From positions 1 to 45,608 of IMG/VR virus record IMGVR_UViG_3300036766_000512: a stretch of DNA of 45,608 nt; one strand, given 5' to 3'. A program made the position numbers and the translations under genes. The notes beneath the pieces are model-generated. The model saw only the letters and a program-made list of their open reading frames with translations, was not told the origin of the DNA and did no database searches. The DNA comes from a virus. Of this stretch, positions 1-5,118 are shown in pieces; within the stretch, counting starts at the first letter, position 1; every line of letters begins with the position of its first letter.

Positions 1-16
1 GGTTTCCCGAGCGGGA

Positions 17-277
17 TCACGGTGTCAGGTCCTCCCGCAGCGAGTCCCGCAGCGAGTTATGCAGCGAGGCCCCCAGCGAGGCATACAGCGAGGCCCCCAG
101 CGAGATATCCAGCGAGACATACAGCGAGTCCCCCATCGGGACCCACAGCGAGTTGTTCAGCGAGGCCCCCAGCGAGGCATCCAGCGAGGCCAGCAGCGAG
201 GCCCGCAGCGAGGCCCCCATCGAGTTATCCAGCGGGACCCCCAGCGAGGCATCCAGCGGTTTCCCGAGCGGGATCAC
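17..277 (-). CDS. xxSL tetrapeptide-repeat protein, array 1, ORF 5 (86 aa)
   Basis: GTG start overlaps the TGA of the previous repeat ORF (GTGA). The protein is the N-cap VIPLGKPL, 18 tetrapeptides of the form xxSL (variants VP-L and xxSM occur), then the C-cap REDLTP. A GGAGG lies ten bases before the GTG. Its own TGA (17-19) overlaps another GTG at 18-20 whose ORF runs off the left edge; on a circle this is the ORF at 45383-45595. No signal peptide or membrane segment is evident and the function is unknown. Expression is inferred from gene structure only. Confidence 0.6.
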   Translation of the reverse strand: MIPLGKPLDASLGVPLDNSMGASLRASLLASLDASLGASLNNSLWVPMGDSLYVSLDISLGASLYASLGASLHNSLRDSLREDLTP

Positions 278-522
278 GGTGTCAGGTCCTCCCGCAGCGA
301 GTTATCCAGCGAGACATGCAGCGAGTCCCGCAGCGAGGTCCGCAGCGAGCCCCCCAGCGAGCCCCACAGCGAGGCATCCAGCGAGGCCCCCAGCGAGGCC
401 CCCATCGAGGCCAGCAGCGAGGCCCCCAGCGAGGCCAGCAGCGAGGCCCCCAGCGAGTTATCCAGCGAGGCATCCAGCGAGACATACAGCGAGTCCCCCA
501 GCGGCTTCCCGAGCGGGATCAC
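274..522 (-). CDS. xxSL tetrapeptide-repeat protein, array 1, ORF 4 (82 aa)
   Basis: Same design as its neighbours: GTG start in a GTGA overlap, N-cap VIPLGKPL, 17 tetrapeptides, C-cap REDLTP, TGA. The 3' portion (DNA 253-373, spanning its last seven tetrapeptides and the next junction) is identical over 121 bp to 2608-2728 in array 2, so the two loci have exchanged sequence recently. This is the only block whose N-cap proline-leucine junction carries a synonymous change (AAG for the Lys codon). Function unknown. Confidence 0.6.
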   Translation of the reverse strand: MIPLGKPLGDSLYVSLDASLDNSLGASLLASLGASLLASMGASLGASLDASLWGSLGGSLRTSLRDSLHVSLDNSLREDLTP

Positions 523-719
523 GGTGTCAGGTCCTCCCGCAGCGAGTCCCGCAGCGAGTCCCCCAGCGAGGCCCCCAGCGAGGCCCCCAGCGGGGCATCC
601 AGCGAGGCCCCCAGCGAGGCATCCAGCGAGGCCCCCAGCGAGCCCCACAGCGAGGCCCACAGCGAGTCCCACAGCGGGGCATCCAGCGAGGCCCCCAGCG
701 GTTTCCCGAGCGGGATCAC
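519..719 (-). CDS. xxSL tetrapeptide-repeat protein, array 1, ORF 3 (66 aa)
   Basis: The shortest full block of array 1, with 13 tetrapeptides between N-cap VIPLGKPL and C-cap REDLTP. The GTG start overlaps the stop of ORF 2 and the TGA overlaps the start of ORF 4. Units are mostly GASL, DASL, WDSL and WGSL, with two DAPL variants. Variation falls on the first two residues of each unit. No recognised domain. Confidence 0.58.
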   Translation of the reverse strand: MIPLGKPLGASLDAPLWDSLWASLWGSLGASLDASLGASLDAPLGASLGASLGDSLRDSLREDLTP

Positions 720-952
720 GGTGTCAGGTCCTCCCGCAGCGAGGCCCCCAGCGAGGCCCCCAGCGAGGCCCCCATCGAGGCATCCAGCGAGGCCCCCAGC
801 GGGGCCCCCAGCGAGGCATCCAGCGAGTCCCGCAGCGAGGCGTCCAGCGAGGAATCCAGCGAGGCATCCAGCGAGTCCCACAGCGAGGCATCCAGCGGGA
901 CCCACAGCGAGTTATGCAGCGAGGCCCCCAGCGGTTTCCCGAGCGGGATCAC
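716..952 (-). CDS. xxSL tetrapeptide-repeat protein, array 1, ORF 2 (78 aa)
   Basis: Sixteen tetrapeptides lie between the common caps; the GTG start and TGA stop sit in GTGA overlaps with ORF 1 and ORF 3. The C-cap junction reads TCTGACACC rather than CCTGACACC on the minus strand (position 961 differs from other junctions), so its neighbour's cap is conserved at protein level. Includes a DSSL and a DASM unit. Function unknown. Confidence 0.58.
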   Translation of the reverse strand: MIPLGKPLGASLHNSLWVPLDASLWDSLDASLDSSLDASLRDSLDASLGAPLGASLDASMGASLGASLGASLREDLTP

Positions 953-1125
953 GGTGTCAGATCCTCCCGCAGCGAGTCCCCCAGCGAGACCCCCAGCGAG
1001 CCCCCCAGCGAGGCATCCAGCGAGACCCACAGCGAGTTATGCAGCGAGGCCCGCAGCGGGTCCCCCAGCGAGGCCCCCAGCGAGGTCCGCAGCGAGGCCC
1101 CCAGCGGTTTCCCGAGCGGGATCAC
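949..1125 (-). CDS. xxSL tetrapeptide-repeat protein, array 1, ORF 1 (58 aa), coupled to DUF6745
   Basis: First repeat ORF of the array. Its GTG (1123-1125) overlaps the TGA of the DUF6745 gene (1122-1124), exactly the GTGA geometry used between repeat blocks. Unlike the internal starts it has no Shine-Dalgarno motif just upstream, so it probably depends on ribosomes finishing DUF6745. It has eleven tetrapeptides, N-cap VIPLGKPL and C-cap REDLTP. The coupling argues that DUF6745 and the repeat proteins are made together. Confidence 0.62.
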   Translation of the reverse strand: MIPLGKPLGASLRTSLGASLGDPLRASLHNSLWVSLDASLGGSLGVSLGDSLREDLTP

Positions 1126-2066
1126 GACTCGAACGCGAGTTGGTAGTGGTCCGGGTTCTCGATCCCAAAAGTCCAGGCCACTGCCGCCCGAGCGGTTTCG
1201 CACTCGGAGGGCACCGGCAGGTAGTAGGGCTTGAACGTGCCATCCGGTTCGGCGGTGCTATTGAACACCTTGACCACGCACACCTCGTCGCCCTCGGCCA
1301 ACCGCAGCCGGTACAACTCGCCGGTATCGTCGGCTTGCACCTTCACGGCCTTGACGGCGGTCAGGTAGCGTTCCGCGCCGAACCGATCCAGCATAACCCG
1401 CCGTACTTCGGCGTTGGGTTCGGCGGTGATCTGTTCCGGGGTGATCTGGTCGGGATGCTCGATCACATGAGCGGGCATCCGGACCCCATGCCATGCGTAG
1501 AGCGCGTACCCGTCCCCATACGCCAAGGCGGGGCCGTCCGCACAATGGAGCCGCCAGCGGGTCGGGGTGGCTTCTTCCATCCGGCAGACAGTGGGGCGGT
1601 CCATGACCACGCAGCCGTTTTCGTGGGGCCACGCCCACCCCATGTGTTGAATCTCGCTGTACTCGTCTAGCCGTTCGACATCCTCCGGCTTGAACGCCAC
1701 CCCAAGGAGCCGGGCGGTTTGGTATCGGGCAATCCAGTACACTTCCTGCGACCCCCAGAACCAGGTGGACTGATAGGTGGTGGGGGGGGCGGGGATGCTG
1801 GTGTCGGCGGGGTCCATCCCGGCCCGCCAGCGGGCCATCGCGGCGTGCGCCGCAAGTGGCCCCGAGACGACAATGGTGGGGACCGGCTCGCGGCCTGCAC
1901 GCCGGTACAACGCCGCCCAAGTGGCTTGCACCTGGGCCGGGTCACAGCGTTCCGTACTCAAGCCGACAGCTAACCAGCGGGCGCGCTCCCGCTCGATGAG
2001 CGCCAATTCCTCTGGGGTCCACGGCGCGGTGCGCCGGGTCGGGGCAGACGCCTTGGCCTTGGCCAC
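1122..2066 (-). CDS. DUF6745-type protein
   Basis: 314 aa from a GTG start two bases after the previous stop. The N-terminal third (about 15-85) is helical. An aromatic motif with WFWGSQEVYW lies near residues 100-115, and the C-terminal half carries the family-typical stretch with LHCADGPAL, LYAWHGVRMP and AEVRRVMLDRFG (about 165-240). This matches my memory of the DUF6745 family, whose biochemical role is unknown. I also recall that many members contain internal xxSL-type runs just before the aromatic motif. Here there are none, but five xxSL ORFs follow directly in the same operon. Family call confident; role unknown. Confidence 0.8.
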   Translation of the reverse strand: MAKAKASAPTRRTAPWTPEELALIERERARWLAVGLSTERCDPAQVQATWAALYRRAGREPVPTIVVSGPLAAHAAMARWRAGMDPADTSIPAPPTTYQSTWFWGSQEVYWIARYQTARLLGVAFKPEDVERLDEYSEIQHMGWAWPHENGCVVMDRPTVCRMEEATPTRWRLHCADGPALAYGDGYALYAWHGVRMPAHVIEHPDQITPEQITAEPNAEVRRVMLDRFGAERYLTAVKAVKVQADDTGELYRLRLAEGDEVCVVKVFNSTAEPDGTFKPYYLPVPSECETARAAVAWTFGIENPDHYQLAFES

Positions 2067-2068
2067 GG

Positions 2069-2416
2069 TCAGTCCATCACGCTGCGAGGCAGCAGGTCGG
2101 TGAAGGACAGCTCCCGCTGGCGCACCACCATGTACGGCAGGGCGCTGGGGGCCACGGGGGCGGGGGCGTGCTCTTGGTGCTCGACCTCGGTGAGTTGATC
2201 CACGGTCAGGTAGGTGACGCCGCCCTCATCCAAGGACAGTGTGGTGACCGTGGCCGGGGTGCTGTGGTGGTGGCCGGTGGCCTCACCATAGGCCAGCATA
2301 CAGCGGTCCTGCACAGCGGGAATGGGGGTGAGTGTGCCGGTCGGAGCCTTGTAGGCCGGATGACCGGTGGGGATGAGGAGAACGTCGCCCTGGCGCACCA
2401 GTTGAGACTGTTTCAC
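2069..2416 (-). CDS. Small conserved protein preceding DUF6745
   Basis: 115 aa, GTG start in a GTGA overlap with the 19-aa leader ORF upstream. An N-terminal QGDVLLIPTGHPAY segment and a GEATGHHHS motif near residue 45 suggest a compact beta fold with a His cluster that might bind metal. I recall similar short proteins beside DUF6745 genes, but cannot name a family. Two bases separate its stop from the DUF6745 GTG, so the two are translated together from the promoter at 2501-2529. Confidence 0.65.
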   Translation of the reverse strand: MKQSQLVRQGDVLLIPTGHPAYKAPTGTLTPIPAVQDRCMLAYGEATGHHHSTPATVTTLSLDEGGVTYLTVDQLTEVEHQEHAPAPVAPSALPYMVVRQRELSFTDLLPRSVMD

Positions 2417-2472
2417 GGGGTACCACCTTTGGTTGAAGTGTCCTGCGTGGCCATCGCCTTCAGAATGAGCAT
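2413..2472 (-). CDS. 19-aa coupled leader peptide, remnant of the RHH regulator 3' end
   Basis: A 19-codon ORF with a strong GGAGG six bases before its ATG and a TGA overlapping the GTG of the next gene. Its residues MLILKAMATQDT match MLILKALAQDT near the C-terminus of the ribbon-helix-helix protein at 4678-4845, and the promoter in front is a copy of that gene's promoter. The simplest reading is a duplicated promoter-plus-RHH unit that lost its DNA-binding part and now serves as a translation initiator for the next gene. Translation is inferred. Confidence 0.5.
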   Translation of the reverse strand: MLILKAMATQDTSTKGGTP

Positions 2473-2500
2473 CCCACGCCTCCGATGTCGAGTAAGAGAC

Positions 2501-2529
2501 AACCTACACAAGGCCCGTTATTCGCACAA
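2501..2529 (-). promoter_or_regulatory. Promoter P2 (copy of P1)
   Basis: Minus-strand TTGTGC (2524-2529), a 17-bp spacer and TAGGTT (2501-2506). The spacer and the bases after the -10 are nearly identical to P1 at 4871-4899: both contain GAATAA, GGGC and TTGTGTAGGTTGT in register. It sits between repeat array 2 and the 19-aa leader, so it should drive the DUF6745 and array 1 operon. Confidence 0.65.
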
Positions 2530-2632
2530 GGGGCAAAAGCTCCTCCCGCAGCGAGTCCCACAGCGGGTCCCCCAGCGAGCCCCACAGCGAGGCATCCAGC
2601 GAGGCCCCCAGCGGTTTCCCGAGCGGGATCAC
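2504..2632 (-). CDS. xxSL tetrapeptide-repeat protein, array 2, ORF 8 (42 aa)
   Basis: Last ORF of array 2: GTG start in a GTGA overlap, N-cap VIPLGKPL and five tetrapeptides. Instead of the REDLTP stop it reads on as REELLPLVRITGLV to a TAG that lies inside the -10 of promoter P2. The odd C-terminus shows a repeat block whose terminal junction was lost at the boundary with P2. It may be a degenerate end of the array rather than a functional gene. Confidence 0.4.
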   Translation of the reverse strand: MIPLGKPLGASLDASLWGSLGDPLWDSLREELLPLVRITGLV

Positions 2633-2865
2633 GGTGTCAGGTCCTCCCGCAGCGAGTTATCCAGCGAGACATGCAGCGAGTCCCGCAGCGAGGTCCGCAG
2701 CGAGCCCCCCAGCGAGCCCCACAGCGAGTTATCCAGCGAGTCCCACAGCGAGGCATCCAGCGAGGCCCCCAGCGAGGCCCGCAGCGAGTCCCCCAGCGAG
2801 TTATGCAGCGAGGCCCGCAGCGGGAACCACAGCGAGTTATCCAGCGGTTTCCCGAGCGGGATCAC
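2541..2865 (-). repeat. Array 2 of 12-bp repeats coding xxSL tetrapeptides
   Basis: A second cluster of the same 12-bp unit, 1.4 kb upstream (in transcription sense) of array 1, with one complete block, one junction and a terminal partial block. It starts at the TGA of the gene at 2862-3167. Long identical segments link it to array 1 (2608-2728 with 253-373) and to array 3 (2790-2867 with 45520-45597). Confidence 0.93.
2629..2865 (-). CDS. xxSL tetrapeptide-repeat protein, array 2, ORF 7 (78 aa)
   Basis: Sixteen tetrapeptides with the common caps VIPLGKPL and REDLTP. The GTG (2863-2865) overlaps the TGA of the unrelated winged-helix-like gene upstream, the same arrangement array 1 has with DUF6745. 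It is a mosaic: its first four units match the ORF at 45383 and its last seven match ORF 4 of array 1, each at DNA identity. No SD precedes the GTG. Function unknown. Confidence 0.6.
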   Translation of the reverse strand: MIPLGKPLDNSLWFPLRASLHNSLGDSLRASLGASLDASLWDSLDNSLWGSLGGSLRTSLRDSLHVSLDNSLREDLTP

Positions 2866-3167
2866 GGGAGTGTCCACACGCGGTTCAGGTTCGCGTGGCT
2901 CTTGGCCATCACCGACCGCCGCCAGCCCACCGCCACCAGTCCCGCGTGGAGCGGGACCGCGCCCAACCAACTGAGCCGTCGCCCCTCACTCGGGGGCAAG
3001 AGGCCCCGCTGGTCGGCCAGGAGCCGGAGATCGGACACGGTGATGCCGGACGCCCCGGCGCGGTGGGCCAGCTCGCGGGCGAGTGGAATCAGACGGGTGA
3101 TGAGGTCTACGTTCCGGGCGGCGGAGCGGTCGCGGGCGGCGAGGCCAAGGGTCAACTGGTCGAGCAC
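2862..3167 (-). CDS. Small winged-helix-like protein
   Basis: 101 aa from a GTG one base after the previous TAG. A longer in-frame reading exists, but its first 48 residues are antisense to the real gene at 3169-3336. Helical N-terminus, then GITVSDLRLLADQRGLL, which looks like the recognition part of a helix-turn-helix, then a strand-turn-strand region ending NRVWTLP. A small phage DNA-binding or replication-associated role is possible but inferred. Its stop is overlapped by the start of a tetrapeptide-repeat ORF. Confidence 0.55.
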   Translation of the reverse strand: MLDQLTLGLAARDRSAARNVDLITRLIPLARELAHRAGASGITVSDLRLLADQRGLLPPSEGRRLSWLGAVPLHAGLVAVGWRRSVMAKSHANLNRVWTLP

Positions 3168-3168
3168 G

Positions 3169-3336
3169 CTACGCCGCTCCCTTGGGTTTCCTGCGTTTGG
3201 CGTCTTGGATGCGTTCCTTAATGTCAGCTTCGGCGCGGTCTTTACTGGGGTACAAGGCGAGCCGGAGGGCGCGGCCCGTGACGGGTACTTCGACGACCCA
3301 CCAGCCGCCAACGGTTTCCTGAATCGTGTACGTCAC
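3169..3336 (-). CDS. Small hypothetical protein (55 aa)
   Basis: GTG start overlaps the TGA of the preceding gene (GTGA), and the stop TAG is one base from the next GTG. Residues begin MTYTIQETVGGWWVVEVP and end in a lysine- and arginine-rich tail (DAKRRKPKGAA). The predicted shape is a short beta meander followed by a charged helix. No family recognised; operon position and overlaps support it as real. Confidence 0.6.
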   Translation of the reverse strand: MTYTIQETVGGWWVVEVPVTGRALRLALYPSKDRAEADIKERIQDAKRRKPKGAA

Positions 3337-3554
3337 AGGGGTGGGTCGGTGGCGTCGCGGTACTGGTCGGCCCCGAGTTGCACGCCGGGGGGTGGGAGGG
3401 TGCGCCGCGTCACCACGATGTCAAGCACCTCGCGGGCAGGCACGGTGAGACAGCCCCATTCCGGGATGGTCCCCCGCTGTACCTCGATCTCCAGCTTGTC
3501 GAGTAAAACATTCAGGCTCGGCTCGTACCGGGCCGAGATCGTCACTTGTCTCAT
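3333..3554 (-). CDS. Small hypothetical protein (73 aa)
   Basis: The ATG at 3554 overlaps the TGA of the gene before it (ATGA), which favours this start over in-frame ATGs further upstream. The sequence begins MRQVTISARYEPSLNVLLDK and contains a mix of strands and a proline-rich end (TLPPPGVQLG). No recognised domain. It lies in the ERF operon. Confidence 0.6.
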   Translation of the reverse strand: MRQVTISARYEPSLNVLLDKLEIEVQRGTIPEWGCLTVPAREVLDIVVTRRTLPPPGVQLGADQYRDATDPPL

Positions 3555-3730
3555 GTGGCGATCCATTGGACGACCCCCACGGTCGCGCCCGCCAGGAACG
3601 CCATCCCGACCAGGACCACCCACGCCCCGATTATCCCGAGCACATGGCGGCGGGTGTCAATCGCGTACACCAAGAGTAGCGCCCCCGCCGCGATGAGGAG
3701 GAATCCGAGTGCTCCAAGGAGGGTGTGCAT
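3551..3730 (-). CDS. Two-span small membrane protein (59 aa)
   Basis: ATG start shares its A with the stop of the ERF gene (TGATG) and the stop overlaps the next ATG. Two hydrophobic stretches, about residues 4-22 and 31-55, are separated by a charged turn (IDTRRH), so it should be an inner-membrane hairpin with both ends on the same side. The role is unknown; it is far from the lysis cassette, so a holin role is unlikely. Confidence 0.6.
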   Translation of the reverse strand: MHTLLGALGFLLIAAGALLLVYAIDTRRHVLGIIGAWVVLVGMAFLAGATVGVVQWIAT

Positions 3731-4512
3731 CAGAAGGGCAACTCATCTGAGGCCAGCGCATCCGGGAAATCGTCAAACGTGTGGGGGTCGGTGTTGTCCG
3801 GCACCTTGACCGCCTTCGGTTTCGCGGTGGTTGCGCGCCCCTCCCACACCCCGAACGGCCATTGGCCGGACTTGTCTTTGCACTCGCCCAGTTTCTCCAT
3901 GCACTTGAAGTCGGGGGCCTTAGACCCCTCTACCTTGCCGAGCCGGTTGTCCCGCATCTCGCCCCCGCATTGCGGGCAGGGGGGCACCGGCCCCCGTTCC
4001 TTCTTGGGCGTCTGACTACTGGGGCCGGGCAGGCGTTCGGTCGGGAGGTCCGTGGCTTCGACCATCGCCCGCACCCGACTGGTAGGGGCCGGGGCGGCAT
4101 GGTCAGCATGGGCGGTGATCCCGCTGGCGGTGTTCCCGTCGTCATCGTCGTCAGCCACAATGGTAAACAGCGCGGCCCCTAAGCGCCGTGACCCGTAGGT
4201 GAGCAGCGCGCACCCGCCCTGGGGGTCGAGCTTGGCGAAGGGGAGCCACATGGATTCACTGAGCCATTGGCCGGAGACGTGCCAGAGGGTCGCGGTGATG
4301 TCGGCCCCGCCTGTCCCCCCGTTGTCCACCCCGAAGGTCAGGGCCAATCCGTTCGGGGCCAGGTGCGGCTTGATCGCCGCCATGATGGCATCGAACGGCT
4401 GATACAGGCTTTTCCAGTGGGGGTTGCTGGCCGACTTGGGCACCACCGCGACGGCGCTTTGGGCTTTGACCAGCGCGGGGATGATTTGGTCGAGTGCTTC
4501 ACTGTGTTTCAC
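3730..4512 (-). CDS. erf: ERF-family single-strand annealing protein
   Basis: 260 aa, GTG start at 4512 lying in a parS-like palindrome. ERF proteins bind single-stranded DNA and anneal strands in phage recombination and genome circularisation. Family signature near residues 12-60: ALVKAQSA, then NPHWKSLYQPFDAI and LAPNGLAL. A linker leads to a CPQCGG zinc-ribbon half (179-184) with more cysteines at 204 and 211. The last residues, DDFPDALASDELPF, resemble the acidic tip of bacterial SSB. It is the main recombination gene in the window and follows the RHH regulator in one operon. Confidence 0.85.
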   Translation of the reverse strand: MKHSEALDQIIPALVKAQSAVAVVPKSASNPHWKSLYQPFDAIMAAIKPHLAPNGLALTFGVDNGGTGGADITATLWHVSGQWLSESMWLPFAKLDPQGGCALLTYGSRRLGAALFTIVADDDDDGNTASGITAHADHAAPAPTSRVRAMVEATDLPTERLPGPSSQTPKKERGPVPPCPQCGGEMRDNRLGKVEGSKAPDFKCMEKLGECKDKSGQWPFGVWEGRATTAKPKAVKVPDNTDPHTFDDFPDALASDELPF

Positions 4513-4681
4513 GTGAAATCTCCTTGGCCGTCAAGACGGCTTGTAGGTGTCGAAAATTGGTATGGGTCACCACTTCGACCCCGCGAACGAGATACCGTTC
4601 CTCGACAATGGGATCAATGTGCGGGAATTCGGCGCCATCCCGTCCCATCACTGCCCGCCAGAGGCGGAGCCACCCGTTCAT
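4499..4681 (-). CDS. Small hypothetical protein (60 aa)
   Basis: Start ATG at 4681 overlaps the TGA of the RHH gene (ATGA). An upstream in-frame extension to 4845 exists but would be antisense-like out-of-frame reading of the RHH gene and is not used. Residues begin MNGWLRLWRAVMGRDG and contain a charged beta segment (VEERYLVRGVEVV). The 3' end overlaps the start of ERF by 14 bases. No family recognised. Confidence 0.55.
   Translation of the reverse strand: MNGWLRLWRAVMGRDGAEFPHIDPIVEERYLVRGVEVVTHTNFRHLQAVLTAKEISRETQ
4505..4520. promoter_or_regulatory. parS-like palindrome at the ERF start codon
   Basis: TGTTTCACGTGAAATC contains the perfect 12-base palindrome TTTCACGTGAAA and matches the well-known chromosomal parS consensus TGTTNCACGTGAAACA at 14 of 16 positions. 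It covers the GTG start codon of ERF. Binding by a host ParB or a phage repressor is inference. Confidence 0.45.
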
Positions 4682-4845
4682 GTGAGTCCGCCGGTGGGGG
4701 GCGTGTCCTGCGCCAGCGCCTTGAGAATGAGCATGCGCACCCAGGTACTCCGGGGGACACCGACTGACCGTGCCACCCGTTGCGCCTGCTGGGCGGTGCG
4801 GGTGTCGAGACTCACCCGGATGGCATCGCGTTTCTTCCGTGGCAT
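4678..4845 (-). CDS. Ribbon-helix-helix (CopG/Arc-like) regulator
   Basis: 55 aa, ATG at 4845 about 25 bp after the -10 of P1. Residues MPRKKRDAIRVSLDT form a basic arm plus a beta strand, followed by two helices (TAQQAQRVARSVGV and STWVRMLILKALAQD), the standard ribbon-helix-helix order. Such dimers bind operators through the strand. As first gene after P1 it is a natural autoregulator of the ERF operon. P2, a second copy of the promoter with a remnant of this gene's 3' end, suggests it also controls that operon. Regulatory targets are inferred. Confidence 0.7.
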   Translation of the reverse strand: MPRKKRDAIRVSLDTRTAQQAQRVARSVGVPRSTWVRMLILKALAQDTPPTGGLT

Positions 4846-4870
4846 ACACACTCAGTCGAAGGATAGGTAC

Positions 4871-4899
4871 AACCTACACAATGCCCCTTATTCTGTCAA
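4871..4899 (-). promoter_or_regulatory. Promoter P1 of the RHH-ERF operon
   Basis: Minus-strand TTGACA (4894-4899), 17-bp spacer, TAGGTT (4871-4876). The -35 lies in the last codons of the preceding gene. The spacer and downstream bases recur at P2 (2501-2529), suggesting both a sigma70-type promoter and a shared operator. Confidence 0.7.
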
Positions 4900-5118
4900 T
4901 GGGTTGGGCGCCAGCGCGCACCGTTCAGCGGTGGCTTCGAGCGCGACCCGTTCGGCCAGGGTGGCCGGGTGTCCGCAGTCGTCACAGACCCCAATGGAGT
5001 CCCGATCCGCGGCGGCAATCCATCGTGTGACGCGATCCTCGCCGGTATCGCCCCAGGCTTCGACGCGGACTGGCACGGCGGCGGAGCCGCAGGCGGGGCA
5101 GGGGACGGTGACGATCAT
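4888..5118 (-). CDS. Small zinc-ribbon-like protein (76 aa)
   Basis: Two CxxC-type pairs, CPACGS near residue 7 and CDDCGH near residue 46, are the arrangement expected for one zinc ribbon. The start overlaps the stop of the previous gene (ATGA). It ends in PNPLTE, with the last codons lying on the -35 element of P1. Function unknown; nucleic-acid or protein binding would be usual for such ribbons. Confidence 0.6.
   Translation of the reverse strand: MIVTVPCPACGSAAVPVRVEAWGDTGEDRVTRWIAAADRDSIGVCDDCGHPATLAERVALEATAERCALAPNPLTE

Larger units (their letters stand above)
1..1125 (-). repeat. Array 1 of 12-bp repeats coding xxSL tetrapeptides
   Basis: Tandem 12-bp units, read on the minus strand as NNN-NNC-TCG-CTG, fill this stretch. 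It divides into five blocks separated by a near-constant junction of about 40 bp. The junction holds the end of one small ORF (residues REDLTP, stop TGA) and the start of the next (GTG, residues VIPLGKPL). All six frames are open because the 12-bp period carries no stop codons. The minus frame is chosen because it alone has recurrent start/stop overlaps and couples to the DUF6745 gene. If the contig is circular, the array continues into 45407-45608. Confidence 0.95.

Noticed and set aside
1-1125. CRISPR array
   Set aside because: The recurring 40-bp junction with variable intervals looks CRISPR-like at first, but the intervals are 150-250 bp, made of the same 12-bp units, in frame, and no cas genes are present.
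17-1125. Diversity-generating retroelement target
   Set aside because: NNC codons recall adenine-directed mutagenesis, but there is no reverse transcriptase, no template repeat and codon 1 variation does not fit.
22-1670. Long + strand ORFs over array 1 (PQRG-, ARPP- and SEAP-type repeats)
   Set aside because: All frames of a stop-free 12-bp repeat stay open. Only the minus frame has repeated caps, start/stop overlaps, SD motifs and coupling to genes at both loci; the + frames run into antisense of DUF6745.
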